Source: Planctomycetia bacterium (GTDB lineage Bacteria; Planctomycetota; Planctomycetia; Gemmatales; Gemmataceae). From it: 64,000 bases of DNA. The notes beneath the pieces were generated by a model. That model was given only the letters and a program-made list of their open reading frames with translations. It had not been told where the DNA came from and made no database searches. The translations under genes and the position numbers were made by a program. Numbering within the stretch: position 1 is the first letter of the stretch; every line of letters starts with the position of its first letter. Below are positions 21,699-31,823 of this stretch, in pieces. The DNA is taken from NCBI GenBank assembly GCA_005786805.1, contig SYCV01000066.1, positions 1 to 64,000 of the forward strand, in the 5' to 3' direction.

Positions 21699-22475
21699 TT
21701 AGTTAGCCGCGGGGTTCAACTCGATTTTACCTGCATCGGTGACACTGTCAGCCTTGATATTGATGGTGACACCTGCCTTGCCTCCCTTGACCCAGCCGAC
21801 TTCTTCCTGCCAGGTAACCAGATTGAATTCACCAGCAGGTGCGTTTTTAATTTCAAAATTGCCATCTTTGTCGGTGACTGCGAAATAAGGGTGATTAAAA
21901 ACCCTTACCCAGGCTGTCATCCAAGGGTGAATGTTGCATTCGATTTTGGTTGGTGCAGCGGCAGCAGACCACCCTTCAACTTTCAATTCTTTTCCTGCTG
22001 GAATCAAAAGGTTTTGATTTGGATTATTTCCAGTGCTGATAATGTTTACATTATGGTTGATCGGGGAACTGTTCTTTGTTACCAAAACTTGCCCAGCTCG
22101 CATTCCCATCACATGGGGTTCATATACGCAGCATGGTTGATCAAGCACGATGTCTTTTTGCTTGATGTCGGCAAGGGATGGATGAACAGGAATCTGTGCC
22201 TTGGCGTTTTTACTGTCGACCAGCCAAACCATTACCCAACGAACACCCTTGCTTTTTGGATCGACCACAAATTTTTCGGACAGAATGTCACCCTTGGAAA
22301 GGCAATGCTGCTCATCTTTGTTAACCTTAAGTTTTTCAGGGGTATGGTTTCCTCCTGCAAATACTACCTGTCCCTTCACTGTGCCCCATGATTCCGCTAA
22401 GGAAACCTCAGCGGAAGCGGCGTAAACAGAGGTTAAAAAAGTGAAGAAAACTCCCATTCTTGCGATAGATCTCAT
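21699..22475 (-). CDS. Secreted cupredoxin-like protein with carboxypeptidase-regulatory-like C-terminal domain
   Basis: MRSIARMGVFFTFLTSVYAASA signal; INHNVNI and CNIHPWM (His, Cys-x2-His-x2-Met pattern); DKDGNFEIKNAPAGEFNLVTWQE. ORF opens at 22520. Confidence 0.65.
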   Translation of the reverse strand: MRSIARMGVFFTFLTSVYAASAEVSLAESWGTVKGQVVFAGGNHTPEKLKVNKDEQHCLSKGDILSEKFVVDPKSKGVRWVMVWLVDSKNAKAQIPVHPSLADIKQKDIVLDQPCCVYEPHVMGMRAGQVLVTKNSSPINHNVNIISTGNNPNQNLLIPAGKELKVEGWSAAAAPTKIECNIHPWMTAWVRVFNHPYFAVTDKDGNFEIKNAPAGEFNLVTWQEEVGWVKGGKAGVTINIKADSVTDAGKIELNPAAN

Positions 22476-22594
22476 GTTTTTTCCTTGATTCAGGGTGGGT
22501 GAAATTTCTATATCAATCAAACAGCATTATATCATTCTAATATAGTCAATTATAAATTCCAAGTTGGTTTTTATGGTTGTTGCCGCATAAAAAT

Positions 22595-23662
22595 TCAAAT
22601 CGAATCTAGTATATTTTTCTCATTCACCGGAGTGATCAGGGCTTTTTCCGTGATAATGCCGGTGATTAAGCGGGCGGGAGCGACATCGAAGGCCGGATTA
22701 TAAACCGTGACACCATCTGGTGCGACTTGTTTTCCAAAGGGGGCTGTGATTTCAATATGGCTTCTCTGTTCAATCGGAATTTCGCTTCCATCTTTCAGAG
22801 TTAAATCGAAAGTGCTTGAAGGGGCGGCCACATAAAACGGGATATTGTGGGCATGTGCGAGGACAGAAAGCCCATAAGTTCCTATTTTATTTGCTGTGTC
22901 ACCATTTGCGGCAATTCGATCCGCACCAACGACCACCATGTTGATTTTCCCCTCCTTCATCACTTGGGCAGCCATGCTATCGCAAATGAGCGTTGAAGGA
23001 ATTCCAGCCTGTAGCAATTCCCATGAGGTAAGTCGTGCCCCTTGCAACAGTGGCCTTGTCTCATCACAATAAACATGAATGGATTTGCGTTGTTCAAAAG
23101 CGGTGAAAATAACCGACAAAGCGGTGCCGTAGGCAGCCGTGGCGAGTCCGCCGGTATTGCAATGGGTTAGAATTCCAAAACCTTCTTGAACCAGTGTAGA
23201 TCCTATACGGCCAATGTTCTGGCACATTTCGCGGTCTTCTTTTTCTATCGATAGGGCCTCCTTAAGAAGTATGGATAGAATTCCATGATGATCATCGTGG
23301 TTTTTGACCTCGAGGAATTTTCTTTTCATTCGATCAAGGGCCCAGAAAAGATTAACCGCTGTTGGCCTGCTTGTCCTAAGGTAGTTATCAATGGTTTCAT
23401 AGTGGCTGTTAAGAGTGGTGCCTGGGGGGATTTTTTTTAATCCAACTAAAATGCCCAAAGCTGCTGTGATCCCGATGGCAGGCGCACCCCGCACCCTAAG
23501 GCTTCTGATAGCCTCATGCACGGAACCGATTTCCTTGCAATCTATGTAAGTGGTTTCAATTGGAAGGAGCGTTTGGTCCAGCAGTCGAAGATGTCCGTCA
23601 ATACCCCCAATCCATTCCATGGATCTTGGGATGTTGTAATTTTTCATATTTATTCCAATCAT
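22595..23662 (-). CDS. mtnA: S-methyl-5-thioribose-1-phosphate isomerase
   Basis: RVRGAPAIGITAALG, THCNTGGLATAAYGTAL, DETRPLLQGARLTSWEL, VVGADRIAANGDTANKIGTY. Confidence 0.93.
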   Translation of the reverse strand: MIGINMKNYNIPRSMEWIGGIDGHLRLLDQTLLPIETTYIDCKEIGSVHEAIRSLRVRGAPAIGITAALGILVGLKKIPPGTTLNSHYETIDNYLRTSRPTAVNLFWALDRMKRKFLEVKNHDDHHGILSILLKEALSIEKEDREMCQNIGRIGSTLVQEGFGILTHCNTGGLATAAYGTALSVIFTAFEQRKSIHVYCDETRPLLQGARLTSWELLQAGIPSTLICDSMAAQVMKEGKINMVVVGADRIAANGDTANKIGTYGLSVLAHAHNIPFYVAAPSSTFDLTLKDGSEIPIEQRSHIEITAPFGKQVAPDGVTVYNPAFDVAPARLITGIITEKALITPVNEKNILDSI

Positions 23663-24441
23663 CCCTTGGGCTTTTTTGAAAGCCTTTCAAGAATTTGTTG
23701 ATGGAGAATGCCATTGGTTACCAAAACATCCGAGGCGAAAATGGATTTGGCGCCTTTCCAGTCGGAGAATTTGCCCCCAGCTTCCTCGATCAATGGGATG
23801 ATTGCTGCGACATCCCATGCATGGACGCCATATTCAATCATAATTTCGCCGGCTCCCTGGGCCACAAGCACAAATCCGTAAAAGTCCCCAAATCCGCGTT
23901 GTTTTTCTGTTTCACCAGCAATCGCGAGGAATTCTTTTTCCATTCCAGCTTTTACAAACCATGAAATACTTGAGTAAAATAGTTGTGAGGACCTCAGGTT
24001 GTCGATTGTTGAGACATTTATTTTAACATCATTTCGAAATGCCCCGTCACCCCTCAGCGCCCTGTAGGTCTGGTTAAGTGCAGGTGCGACCGTGATTCCA
24101 GCGAGCATTTCACCCTTGTATTCAAGACCTAGCAGAGTGGCCCAGATGGGAATGCCCCGCACAAAATTCCGCGTGCCATCAATCGGGTCTATGATCCAAC
24201 GATATCCTGAGTCGCCCGGCTCATCATCATATTCCTCACCAAGAAAACCATCCTTGTTGAAATATTTTTTAAGTGAGGATCTAAGGAATTTTTCTGATTC
24301 CCTGTCCGCGATGGTTACAGGGCTTTCATCGTGTTTCCATTCCACATCGAGTGCGGTTTCGTAGTGCCCCAGGGCGATTTTTGCGGCTTTTTGTGCAAGT
24401 TCTATCCCCGCTTCATAACGGGATTTCAAATCATTACTCAA
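23659..24441 (-). CDS. Inositol monophosphatase family protein (histidinol-phosphatase-like)
   Basis: LGEEYDD, WIIDPIDGTRNFVRGIPIWATLLGL, HAWDVAAIIPLIEEAGGKFSDW. 4-nt overlap with mtnA. Confidence 0.85.
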   Translation of the reverse strand: MSNDLKSRYEAGIELAQKAAKIALGHYETALDVEWKHDESPVTIADRESEKFLRSSLKKYFNKDGFLGEEYDDEPGDSGYRWIIDPIDGTRNFVRGIPIWATLLGLEYKGEMLAGITVAPALNQTYRALRGDGAFRNDVKINVSTIDNLRSSQLFYSSISWFVKAGMEKEFLAIAGETEKQRGFGDFYGFVLVAQGAGEIMIEYGVHAWDVAAIIPLIEEAGGKFSDWKGAKSIFASDVLVTNGILHQQILERLSKKPKG

Positions 24442-24459
24442 TCAAATCGCTCCTTGGAT

Positions 24460-26349
24460 TTATTTCTTTGGGACAAACCTGAATTTCACGGTGTTTGGTG
24501 TCTCATCAGGTGGCATTTCGTAGGGCAATGCCTTGAGAAATTCCACCAAGTCCTCTTTTTCCGTGTTTGAAAGATGGCTGGTTTTTCCATGTTTGTCTTT
24601 CAGGTTTTGCGTGGTCAAAACTTCCATCAGGGTTTTTGCTTTTCCATGATGAAGATAAGGGGCGCTTCTGTAGACGCCAAGCAGTGTGGGGGTGTCATAT
24701 TCAGGTCCCATTTTTTCTGATGGGTCATCATTACCCGTCCCAACATCATGAATCTTGCCTTTTGCACCCAGTTGACTGTCGGAATAATAAGGCCCGGAAT
24801 GGCAGGAGGCACAACCAACTTGATTGTTAAAAAACAAAGCTTTGCCACGCTCGGCTTGCTTGGAAATTTTCCCTGGAGCCTCTATATGGGGGGAAAGTGT
24901 GAATCCAAATGAGTTGGTATAGATTGCAAGAGCGTCGAGATCCGCTGATTTATCGGAGAGTTTTTCTTTGAGTTCTGTTTTTTCAAAACCCTTTTTGGGA
25001 GTAAGAGGGCCTTTTGAAAGCCCATATCCTTGCATGAGTTTTCCACGGATGGTGTATTCGAAATCCTGAACTTCATCCCGGTCTGCGGACCAGTGGAGGG
25101 GGTGTGTATGCGCCAGTCCCGCCATGGGAGGGGTTTTTCTCAGGCCTTCAGGGTTTTCCCAAACCCTTCCATCTGAATTCCCATCGGGATGGCAGGAAAA
25201 GCAAGCCACCCACCTGCGGGAAGTCATGGGCGGATTTGAAGTGTTGAATAGGATTTTACCCCGAACCCATTCAGGGCTCTTTGGTGGGTCGCATGATTTC
25301 ATGCTGGCAATTTTGTTCATGCGAATCGGGTCATGAATGGTTACATCAAATTGAAGGGCGTTATAAACATATACTTCTTTTCCGTTGGGATTAACACGGA
25401 TCGCCCTCGGATTTTGTCCAAGGCGAATCGCAGTCCCAACACGCTGGATCTCTGAATAATCATCATCCATCACCTTGCATATATTCATGTCGTTTGTGCC
25501 AGCATAAATGATGTAAATCATTTTTCCATCGGGTGACAGGGCCGCTTCCCAGGGAGTCGACACCACATAAACCCCGTTAAATGTGTCCATGGCCATGGTC
25601 GTGCGCTTTTTTTTGTCCGGCAAACCGGAAGTGTCGCAAATTGTAAGTTCGGGAAAGATGGAACCATCCGCATCAATAATATTGACCCTGGAGCGGATAT
25701 GGGGATGGTAAACCTTTGGCCTTGAAGGGTGGACCGTTAATTGCCTAGCAAGGTTGTCATCGCTTCTTCCTTTCCATTGATCAAGCAATTTGCCGGTTGC
25801 AGTGTCAATTTTGTTGACAGAAGCTGTGTAAAACTCAGTTACAAAAATGTTCTTTTCATCAGGAGAAAGAGCGATACCTCGAATCATTTTCCCGGCATTG
25901 AAAGTCTGCGAAACCTTGAAATCAGCAGTTTCTATCACGGAAATTTTTCCTGGATACTCGTGTGAGACGAAAACCTTTCTGCCATCATTTGTTGAAACAA
26001 TCCCATATGGTTCATCCTCGGTTGTTATGGATTTCACCAATGACAACTTTTCACCATCAATGATGATTACCTTGTCTTCGGAGTATAGGGTTACTGCAAG
26101 AAGCGGACCTTTTCCAATCCAGGTTACCCCCTCAGGTTTAATCCCCACTGGAATTTCAGCAAGGGGTTTTCTGGATTCAACATCAAAAATGGTAACGGTT
26201 CCACTGTCGGTATTTGCGACAGCAATCTTTTTGCCATCCTGGGTCACATCCATGAGACTGTTTGATTGGCCAGCAATGATTTGGCTACATGGGAAAAATG
26301 CAAATATACATAAAACCAAATAAGGGCCCGCTTTTTTCCAAGTTAACAT
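24460..26349 (-). CDS. YVTN beta-propeller / di-heme cytochrome c (MauG/CCP-like) fusion, exported
   Basis: N-terminal propeller repeats (VTQDGKKIAVANTDSGTVTIFDVESRKPLAEIPVG); two CxxCH motifs (CFSCHPDG, CASCHSGP); DTPTLLGVYRSAPYLHHGKAKTL. ORF opens at 26415; MLTWKKAGPYLV at about 26349 preferred. Confidence 0.85.
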   Translation of the reverse strand: MLTWKKAGPYLVLCIFAFFPCSQIIAGQSNSLMDVTQDGKKIAVANTDSGTVTIFDVESRKPLAEIPVGIKPEGVTWIGKGPLLAVTLYSEDKVIIIDGEKLSLVKSITTEDEPYGIVSTNDGRKVFVSHEYPGKISVIETADFKVSQTFNAGKMIRGIALSPDEKNIFVTEFYTASVNKIDTATGKLLDQWKGRSDDNLARQLTVHPSRPKVYHPHIRSRVNIIDADGSIFPELTICDTSGLPDKKKRTTMAMDTFNGVYVVSTPWEAALSPDGKMIYIIYAGTNDMNICKVMDDDYSEIQRVGTAIRLGQNPRAIRVNPNGKEVYVYNALQFDVTIHDPIRMNKIASMKSCDPPKSPEWVRGKILFNTSNPPMTSRRWVACFSCHPDGNSDGRVWENPEGLRKTPPMAGLAHTHPLHWSADRDEVQDFEYTIRGKLMQGYGLSKGPLTPKKGFEKTELKEKLSDKSADLDALAIYTNSFGFTLSPHIEAPGKISKQAERGKALFFNNQVGCASCHSGPYYSDSQLGAKGKIHDVGTGNDDPSEKMGPEYDTPTLLGVYRSAPYLHHGKAKTLMEVLTTQNLKDKHGKTSHLSNTEKEDLVEFLKALPYEMPPDETPNTVKFRFVPKK

Positions 26350-26725
26350 TATGATTCTCCATAAGAATTCAAGCTTGGTAAGATTATCTTTGAAAAGTTG
26401 GTGCAGGGCAACCAACTATTTAAATTCTGTGGGAATGAAATAATTTCTTGAATCGTTAATATTCAAGAATTTGGTGCCAAAATATTTTAAGATGGGAGGT
26501 TTAGGCTGGTTTGTTGTGCCCGTTTTTCTGGCTTTAATCATCAAACCCTTTATTTTCATCATATGTTGCATTCTTGTTAAATTCTTCCCAAATATAATCC
26601 GATGATTAATTGAATCCTTTTTTCCAGCTTTTGGTCGAATGGATTCAAGTGTTGTGATTAAGTTTCAGAAATTGGGTTGCTCCAAGCTCTGAGGTTTCTC
26701 ATCGCTTTTAAACAGCGGGGTTGGT

Positions 26726-27604
26726 ATGAAAGAATTGAAGATTTTAGTTTTGAGTCTTGGATTGGTTGGATTGTTAATTGACCAAGGTTGGGCTCAAGAC
26801 CCCTCTGCAGGTTATGGGACACCCACGCCAAGCTCAATTGATAGTTTAATTGATTCGGATAATCAAAGTTCCAGTGCAACTCCCACCCGGGCGACACTTT
26901 CTGAATGGATTTTATACCCCAGGGATGCTGGTTGCTGTGGCCCGACAGGAAATTGCAAGTCTGGTCCCATCCTTCTGGAGACTTATTTTAGAACCGGTCC
27001 AGAATTCACGGTAGGCGGTGGTGTTTTTAACAATGTGTTGGAAACAGGATGGAATGTTGGTGGTGGTGGTCGTTCTCTCTTTTTCAATCCCGAAGCCACC
27101 AAGGCTTGGGTTATTGATCTAGGCGTTTCTAACACTCACTACAATAGCAACAACCGCAATCCCGCGGTTTCCCTTTTTAATCTTCCCTATTTGGATCGAA
27201 GTGGACAATTTGGAATTGGGGTTAATAGAGCCATTACAATTCCCGCTGTCGATGTGGGTATTATTTCCTTAAACACGACTTTTGTGAATTTGTCTGGTGG
27301 AAAGGAATACTACCTTCGTGGCGATGCTTTCAACAAGGACAATTCATGGCGAATTGGCGGTGATATCGGGGGAAGGTATGGCTCCGGTAAAACTGAGTTT
27401 GTTGGCTTTCCAAATTTGAAAGACACAATCGGGGCGGTTTTTCTTTCAATCCACTCTGATCTACAGATCCCTTTTGGTAAGGTTAATTTGATTTCAGGTA
27501 TAAGGCTTGAATGGGACTATATTTGGAATGGTGTGTTGCAAAGCCAAAATAACAGTGATTTGTCAAACATTAGCCTGCTTTATAATGGTGGAATTCAGTT
27601 CTAA
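26726..27604 (+). CDS. Outer-membrane beta-barrel protein (BBP7-like)
   Basis: Signal peptide MKELKILVLSLGLVGLLIDQGWAQ; alternating Gly/aromatic-rich strands; GISGIRLEWDYIWNG-type C-terminal strands. Confidence 0.6.
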   Translation: MKELKILVLSLGLVGLLIDQGWAQDPSAGYGTPTPSSIDSLIDSDNQSSSATPTRATLSEWILYPRDAGCCGPTGNCKSGPILLETYFRTGPEFTVGGGVFNNVLETGWNVGGGGRSLFFNPEATKAWVIDLGVSNTHYNSNNRNPAVSLFNLPYLDRSGQFGIGVNRAITIPAVDVGIISLNTTFVNLSGGKEYYLRGDAFNKDNSWRIGGDIGGRYGSGKTEFVGFPNLKDTIGAVFLSIHSDLQIPFGKVNLISGIRLEWDYIWNGVLQSQNNSDLSNISLLYNGGIQF

Positions 27605-27627
27605 TTGATTTGAGCTTTTATTTTAAG

Positions 27628-27654
27628 ACTCAGGCTGCGCTGGCAGTCTGAGTC
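27628..27654. terminator. Hairpin overlapping the lpxB 3' end, between convergent genes
   Basis: GACTCAG-t/g-CTGC...GCAG-CTGAGTC arms flanked by T/A-rich tracts. Confidence 0.65.
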
Positions 27655-28793
27655 ATTTTATTTCCAACAAAGTCGAGAATTTCCCTGGCACCTTTTTGCG
27701 ATGCGCCCCCATACATGGTTGCGGATTTAAGGGTACCTAGTTGATCGGCCACTTTTTCCCGGTTATCAGGGTTTTCAATCCATTTTTCGAGTTTGCCCGC
27801 CACCCATTTTGAACTGCAATAATACCCGAATCTTTCTGGGAAAAGTTCTTTCCCTGCAAGAAGGTTCACAAGGGTGATGTATGGGACATTTTTAAGGGTG
27901 CGTGCCACCACCGACATGATTGCGGATGTCTGGAAAATGATTACTGATGGAGTTTGCGCCGCGAGAAGTTCGAGGCTTACAGAACCTGAAACTGAAGCAC
28001 AGGCAAAAACCATGCTCATTATTTCCGGGGTCTTTCCGGTATGAACTTCAATTGGAAGATTTGTCCCCTTGATTTTTTTCAAGATGGTTGTTTTGTGTGC
28101 CTCTGAGAAAGCCGCCACAAGGAATCTTGTTTCAGGGTATTTCTTTTGAAGAAGGTTGGCCGCCTTGAATAGCACATTAAAATTCATCGCTACTTCCTGG
28201 TTGCGCGAACCGGGAAGAAGGCCAATTGCGAGTCCGGGTTTTGATTTCTGTTCAGTAATAAAATTCTGATCAAGCTTTTGGTTAAGAATCTGGTCATAAA
28301 AAGGATGCCCGATCAATTTTGCGGGGACATTGTTTTTTTTGAACCATTCCTCTTCGAAAGGGAAATTGCAAAGGACTAGATCAACCAATCTTCTCATTTT
28401 ATTAACACGCCAGGAAGCCCACGCCCAAATTTGCGGGGGAACATAATAGACGACTGGAATACCAAGTTTTTTCGCCGCTGCAGCAAGATGCCAGTGAAAT
28501 CCTGGATAGTCAATCAATACCAAGACATCGGGCTTGGTGGCTTTGAAATGATCAATTGCAAGGTTTAATATTTTTTTGAATTTCGGGTAGGCTTTAACCG
28601 CCTGAAACAATCCCATCACAGCAAAATCAACCAGCGGAAAAATAAGGTTGCATTTTGCCTCCAGCATCTTGGAACCTCCAAATCCTGATAATTCCAGGTT
28701 GGGGTTAATTGCCAAAAGGGCTTTGGCAAGGTTGCTTCCATGCAGGTCGCCACTTGGTTCACCCGCGCTGATGAATATTTTCAAGCTGCCCAT
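27630..28793 (-). CDS. lpxB: Lipid-A-disaccharide synthase
   Basis: IFISAGEPSGDLHGSNL, LSGFGGSKM, LIDYPGFHWHLA, YYVPPQIWAW, GLLPGSRNQEV. ORF opens at 28823; MGSLKIFISAGEPSGD at about 28793 preferred. Confidence 0.93.
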   Translation of the reverse strand: MGSLKIFISAGEPSGDLHGSNLAKALLAINPNLELSGFGGSKMLEAKCNLIFPLVDFAVMGLFQAVKAYPKFKKILNLAIDHFKATKPDVLVLIDYPGFHWHLAAAAKKLGIPVVYYVPPQIWAWASWRVNKMRRLVDLVLCNFPFEEEWFKKNNVPAKLIGHPFYDQILNQKLDQNFITEQKSKPGLAIGLLPGSRNQEVAMNFNVLFKAANLLQKKYPETRFLVAAFSEAHKTTILKKIKGTNLPIEVHTGKTPEIMSMVFACASVSGSVSLELLAAQTPSVIIFQTSAIMSVVARTLKNVPYITLVNLLAGKELFPERFGYYCSSKWVAGKLEKWIENPDNREKVADQLGTLKSATMYGGASQKGAREILDFVGNKMTQTASAA

Positions 28794-28898
28794 TTCTTCT
28801 TCCCGAAAATCAAAATAAATCATGACAACCCAAGATTTAAAGAATAATGATTTTCGACTTAAAGGGGCAATAGCGTTTCCTATGGGTGGAAGCTTTAA

Positions 28899-29216
28899 TC
28901 AGTGTTCAATTTGCATCCATTCCGGTGCAGTGATTTCATAATTGTTGTAAATATCATCTGGGTCAATTTCCAGAACTTTCAAAGACTGGTTTTCCATGTT
29001 GGTTTTAAGGAAATCGGCAAGTTCAGGTAATATGGCATATTTCCTTACCAGAATCGTGTTTTCGATTTCGAACTCGGCGCATTCCGCATAGACTTTTTCG
29101 AATTCCTCGGGGCTGTTCCTAAGCATTTGGGTCCAAAACTGGCTTAGTCTTTGTGAGAATTCAGTTTGAGTCTCTTCCTCTTTTGAGCAGACCGATATCA
29201 GGATGTATTCTTTCAT
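28899..29216 (-). CDS. Hypothetical protein
   Basis: 105 aa ORF, no recognised motif. Confidence 0.5.
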   Translation of the reverse strand: MKEYILISVCSKEEETQTEFSQRLSQFWTQMLRNSPEEFEKVYAECAEFEIENTILVRKYAILPELADFLKTNMENQSLKVLEIDPDDIYNNYEITAPEWMQIEH

Positions 29217-29297
29217 GGCTTAAGCATATTTCTCTTGTTAATATTTAATCCAGCAGAGTTATTTATATTTGATCCGACTTGGAAGGAGAAAAAAATC

Positions 29298-30044
29298 GTG
29301 AAACTTTTTATATGCGGTATCACTTTGTTGTTTATAAATTTGGCCTTTCTGATTGGAAGTTTTGATTCTCAAACCAAGGCGGCTGATGACCGATCCAATT
29401 GCAATACTTTTTCAATTGTTGCCTTTGACCCCGATACAAAGGAATGGGGCATAGCTGTTGCGTCCAAATATCTGGCTGTGGGCAGCGCTGTTCCATGGGC
29501 CAAGTCTGGAATCGGTGCTGTTGCGACCCAAAGTAGTGTGAATGTTTTATTGGGAAATTCGGCGTTGGAATTGATGGCAAAGGGGAAAAATGCAAAAGAA
29601 ACCCTCGATGAACTTATGAAATCAGACGAGGGGCGGGATATCAGGCAGATTGGAATTATTGATAAAAATGGCATGACTGCAAATTACACCGGGACCAAAT
29701 GTAATCCGTGGGCAGGGGCAAAAGTTGGAAAAAATTATTCCTGCCAGGGTAATCTTCTTGCTGGTCCCCAGGTTCTTGATGCAATGGCCAAGGGATTTGA
29801 GGAAGCTAAAGGTTCCCTTGGGGTAAGGCTTCTTTTATCTCTTGCGGAGGGTGAGAAAGCTGGTGGCGATAAGCGTGGAAAACAATCTGCGGCCCTACTT
29901 GTTGTAAAACCAAATGGTGGACCCAACGCACTTGGGGACCGATGGCTGGATTTCAGGGTGGATGACCATCCTAATCCGATAGATGAACTTGCAAGAATTG
30001 CCAATTTGACCAATAGATTCAAAGCAATTTTGAAGAGTAAATAA
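29298..30044 (+). CDS. DUF1028 family (Ntn-hydrolase-like) exported protein
   Basis: NTFSIVAFDPDTKEWGIAVASKYLAVGSAVPWAKSGIGAVATQS. GTG start at 29298, about 9 nt after GGAAGGAG (29281-29288); ORF opens at 29235. Confidence 0.82.
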   Translation: MKLFICGITLLFINLAFLIGSFDSQTKAADDRSNCNTFSIVAFDPDTKEWGIAVASKYLAVGSAVPWAKSGIGAVATQSSVNVLLGNSALELMAKGKNAKETLDELMKSDEGRDIRQIGIIDKNGMTANYTGTKCNPWAGAKVGKNYSCQGNLLAGPQVLDAMAKGFEEAKGSLGVRLLLSLAEGEKAGGDKRGKQSAALLVVKPNGGPNALGDRWLDFRVDDHPNPIDELARIANLTNRFKAILKSK

Positions 30045-30047
30045 AAA

Positions 30048-30081
30048 AAGTATGGCAGTGCTGCCATGCGCTGCCATACTT
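30048..30081. terminator. Intrinsic terminator-like hairpin downstream of the DUF1028 gene
   Basis: AAGTATGGCAG...CTGCCATACTT, 11-bp arms. Confidence 0.65.
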
Positions 30082-30297
30082 CAATCAGGAGAACAAAAAA
30101 CCGAAATCAAACAGTGGGGTGAGATTCTTTCAAGGTGCTCTTCGGTGTTCCCCCTGACATATCTAATATCGGATTGAACCCCAAGGTGAATCAGGAGGTT
30201 GATTGATTAAATCTTGTAATAAATCAAAATAGGGTGGAAGAATAATCAAAAGGGTAATTACCCTAAGAGGAAAGATAATCCTTAAATTTTATCCATC

Positions 30298-31272
30298 TTA
30301 AAGCCAGCCTGCACCTTCCTCTTCAACAATGGTTTTCATGGCTTCGATCCAGGCAGGGTGATCATTAAGGCAGGGGCATTGGTAAAGTTCCTCCCCTCCA
30401 GCTTCACAAAATACCTCTTTGGCCTCATGTCCGATTTCATCAATGGTTTCAAGGCAATCAGATGTGAATCCTGGAGTGCTGACAAAAACTTTTTTAATTC
30501 CTTTTTTTGCCATCTTTTTCAATGTTTCTTCTGTGTATGGTTTAAGCCATTCTTCTCTGCCGAATAATGATTGAAATGATTGTGTCCAGTAGCTTCTGGG
30601 CCAGCCCATTTCTTTTACCAGGGCGAATGTGGTTCGTTTTACATGAGTGGCGTATACATCGCCTCTTTGGCAATATGAAATAGGAATTCCATGGAAACTA
30701 ATCAGGTGATGGTCTGGTTTCCATCCAAGCTTGGCTTCGTGTTCTCTGATTATCGAGGCTACAGCCTTGATGTATGCAGGGTGTTCGTAGTAAGGGGGGA
30801 TAAATCGGATCGCAGGGACCCTGCGGATTTTTTGAAGAGCTTGCCCGAGGCAGTCCATTGCGGAGGCAGTCGTGGTGGCTGAATATTGGGGATACATGGG
30901 GAAGACAATAATTTTTTCTATTCCCCTTGCAACCATGTTTTTGATGGTGTCAAGCAGCGGGGGGGTCCCAATTTGCATCCCAAATTCCACAGGAATACCG
31001 GGGAATTTTTCCTGTAGTAACTGGGTCTGCATTTTTGTGTAATGCATGAGGGGAGAACCTGTTTTTGGGTCCCAGACACGCTCGTATTTTTTTGCTGATT
31101 GTTTTGGACGGGTGTTGAGGATGATGAGATTCAAAATGGGCCACCAAATCAACTTTGGTAATTCAATTAGCCTTGGATCTGACAGAAACTGCTTTAAATA
31201 TCTGCGTAATGCTGGACCAGTTGGTTCGTCAGGTGTTCCAAGCTGAACAATTAAAATGCCAGTCTGATTCAT
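30298..31272 (-). CDS. hemH: Ferrochelatase
   Basis: GILIVQLGTPDEPTGPALRRYLKQFLSDPRLIELP, SFHGIPISYCQRGD, YWTQSFQSLFGREEWLKPYTEETL. ORF opens at 31302 inside a terminator hairpin; MNQTGILIV at about 31272 preferred. Confidence 0.93.
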   Translation of the reverse strand: MNQTGILIVQLGTPDEPTGPALRRYLKQFLSDPRLIELPKLIWWPILNLIILNTRPKQSAKKYERVWDPKTGSPLMHYTKMQTQLLQEKFPGIPVEFGMQIGTPPLLDTIKNMVARGIEKIIVFPMYPQYSATTTASAMDCLGQALQKIRRVPAIRFIPPYYEHPAYIKAVASIIREHEAKLGWKPDHHLISFHGIPISYCQRGDVYATHVKRTTFALVKEMGWPRSYWTQSFQSLFGREEWLKPYTEETLKKMAKKGIKKVFVSTPGFTSDCLETIDEIGHEAKEVFCEAGGEELYQCPCLNDHPAWIEAMKTIVEEEGAGWL

Positions 31273-31290
31273 TATTTGTCCGGATGTGAT

Positions 31291-31327
31291 AAAAAAGCCC
31301 ATCTGTTTATTGGTAATCCAGATGGGC
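31291..31327 (-). terminator. Intrinsic terminator of the ferredoxin gene
   Basis: Minus strand: GCCCATCTG / CAGATGGGC 9-bp stem followed by a T run (AAAAAA at 31291-31296 on +). Confidence 0.75.
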
Positions 31328-31354
31328 CGTCAAGAATTAATTAAAAATGGGGAC

Positions 31355-31660
31355 TTATTTCTTTTTGCAATCAGGTCCTTCCAGTGGTTCTTGTTTTTCT
31401 GTTATGTGCCCCTTGCTTGTTTTAAGCACTTTGGTCCGATCAACATTAAGCTGGATAAAGCTTTTCCATTGGGCAGGTACGCTAGATTCTGAAAAAATCG
31501 CCTCGACAGGGCATTCTGGAACGCATGCTTCGCAATCGATGCAGTCTGCCGGGTCGATGTACACCATTTTTTCATCTATATAGAAGCATTCAACAGGACA
31601 AACAGCAACACAATCGGTGTATCTGCAATCATTGCATGGTTGGGTTACAACATGAGCCAT
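31355..31660 (-). CDS. fdxA: Ferredoxin with two Fe-S cluster motifs (FdxA-like)
   Basis: [26 protein letters not shown] and [18 protein letters not shown]. Confidence 0.9.
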   Translation of the reverse strand: MAHVVTQPCNDCRYTDCVAVCPVECFYIDEKMVYIDPADCIDCEACVPECPVEAIFSESSVPAQWKSFIQLNVDRTKVLKTSKGHITEKQEPLEGPDCKKK

Positions 31661-31823
31661 TTCAAAATTCCTTTCACCATTACATTGTCAATTAGTTACA
31701 TGGCCAACATAGGTACTTATATTAATAGTATTTTACATGATTTATTTCCAGAGATAAACGCTTTATGCAAATATTCCGGCAAGATTGATTGAATAGGCAA
31801 TATATGTTGGTCTGGACTTTTTT

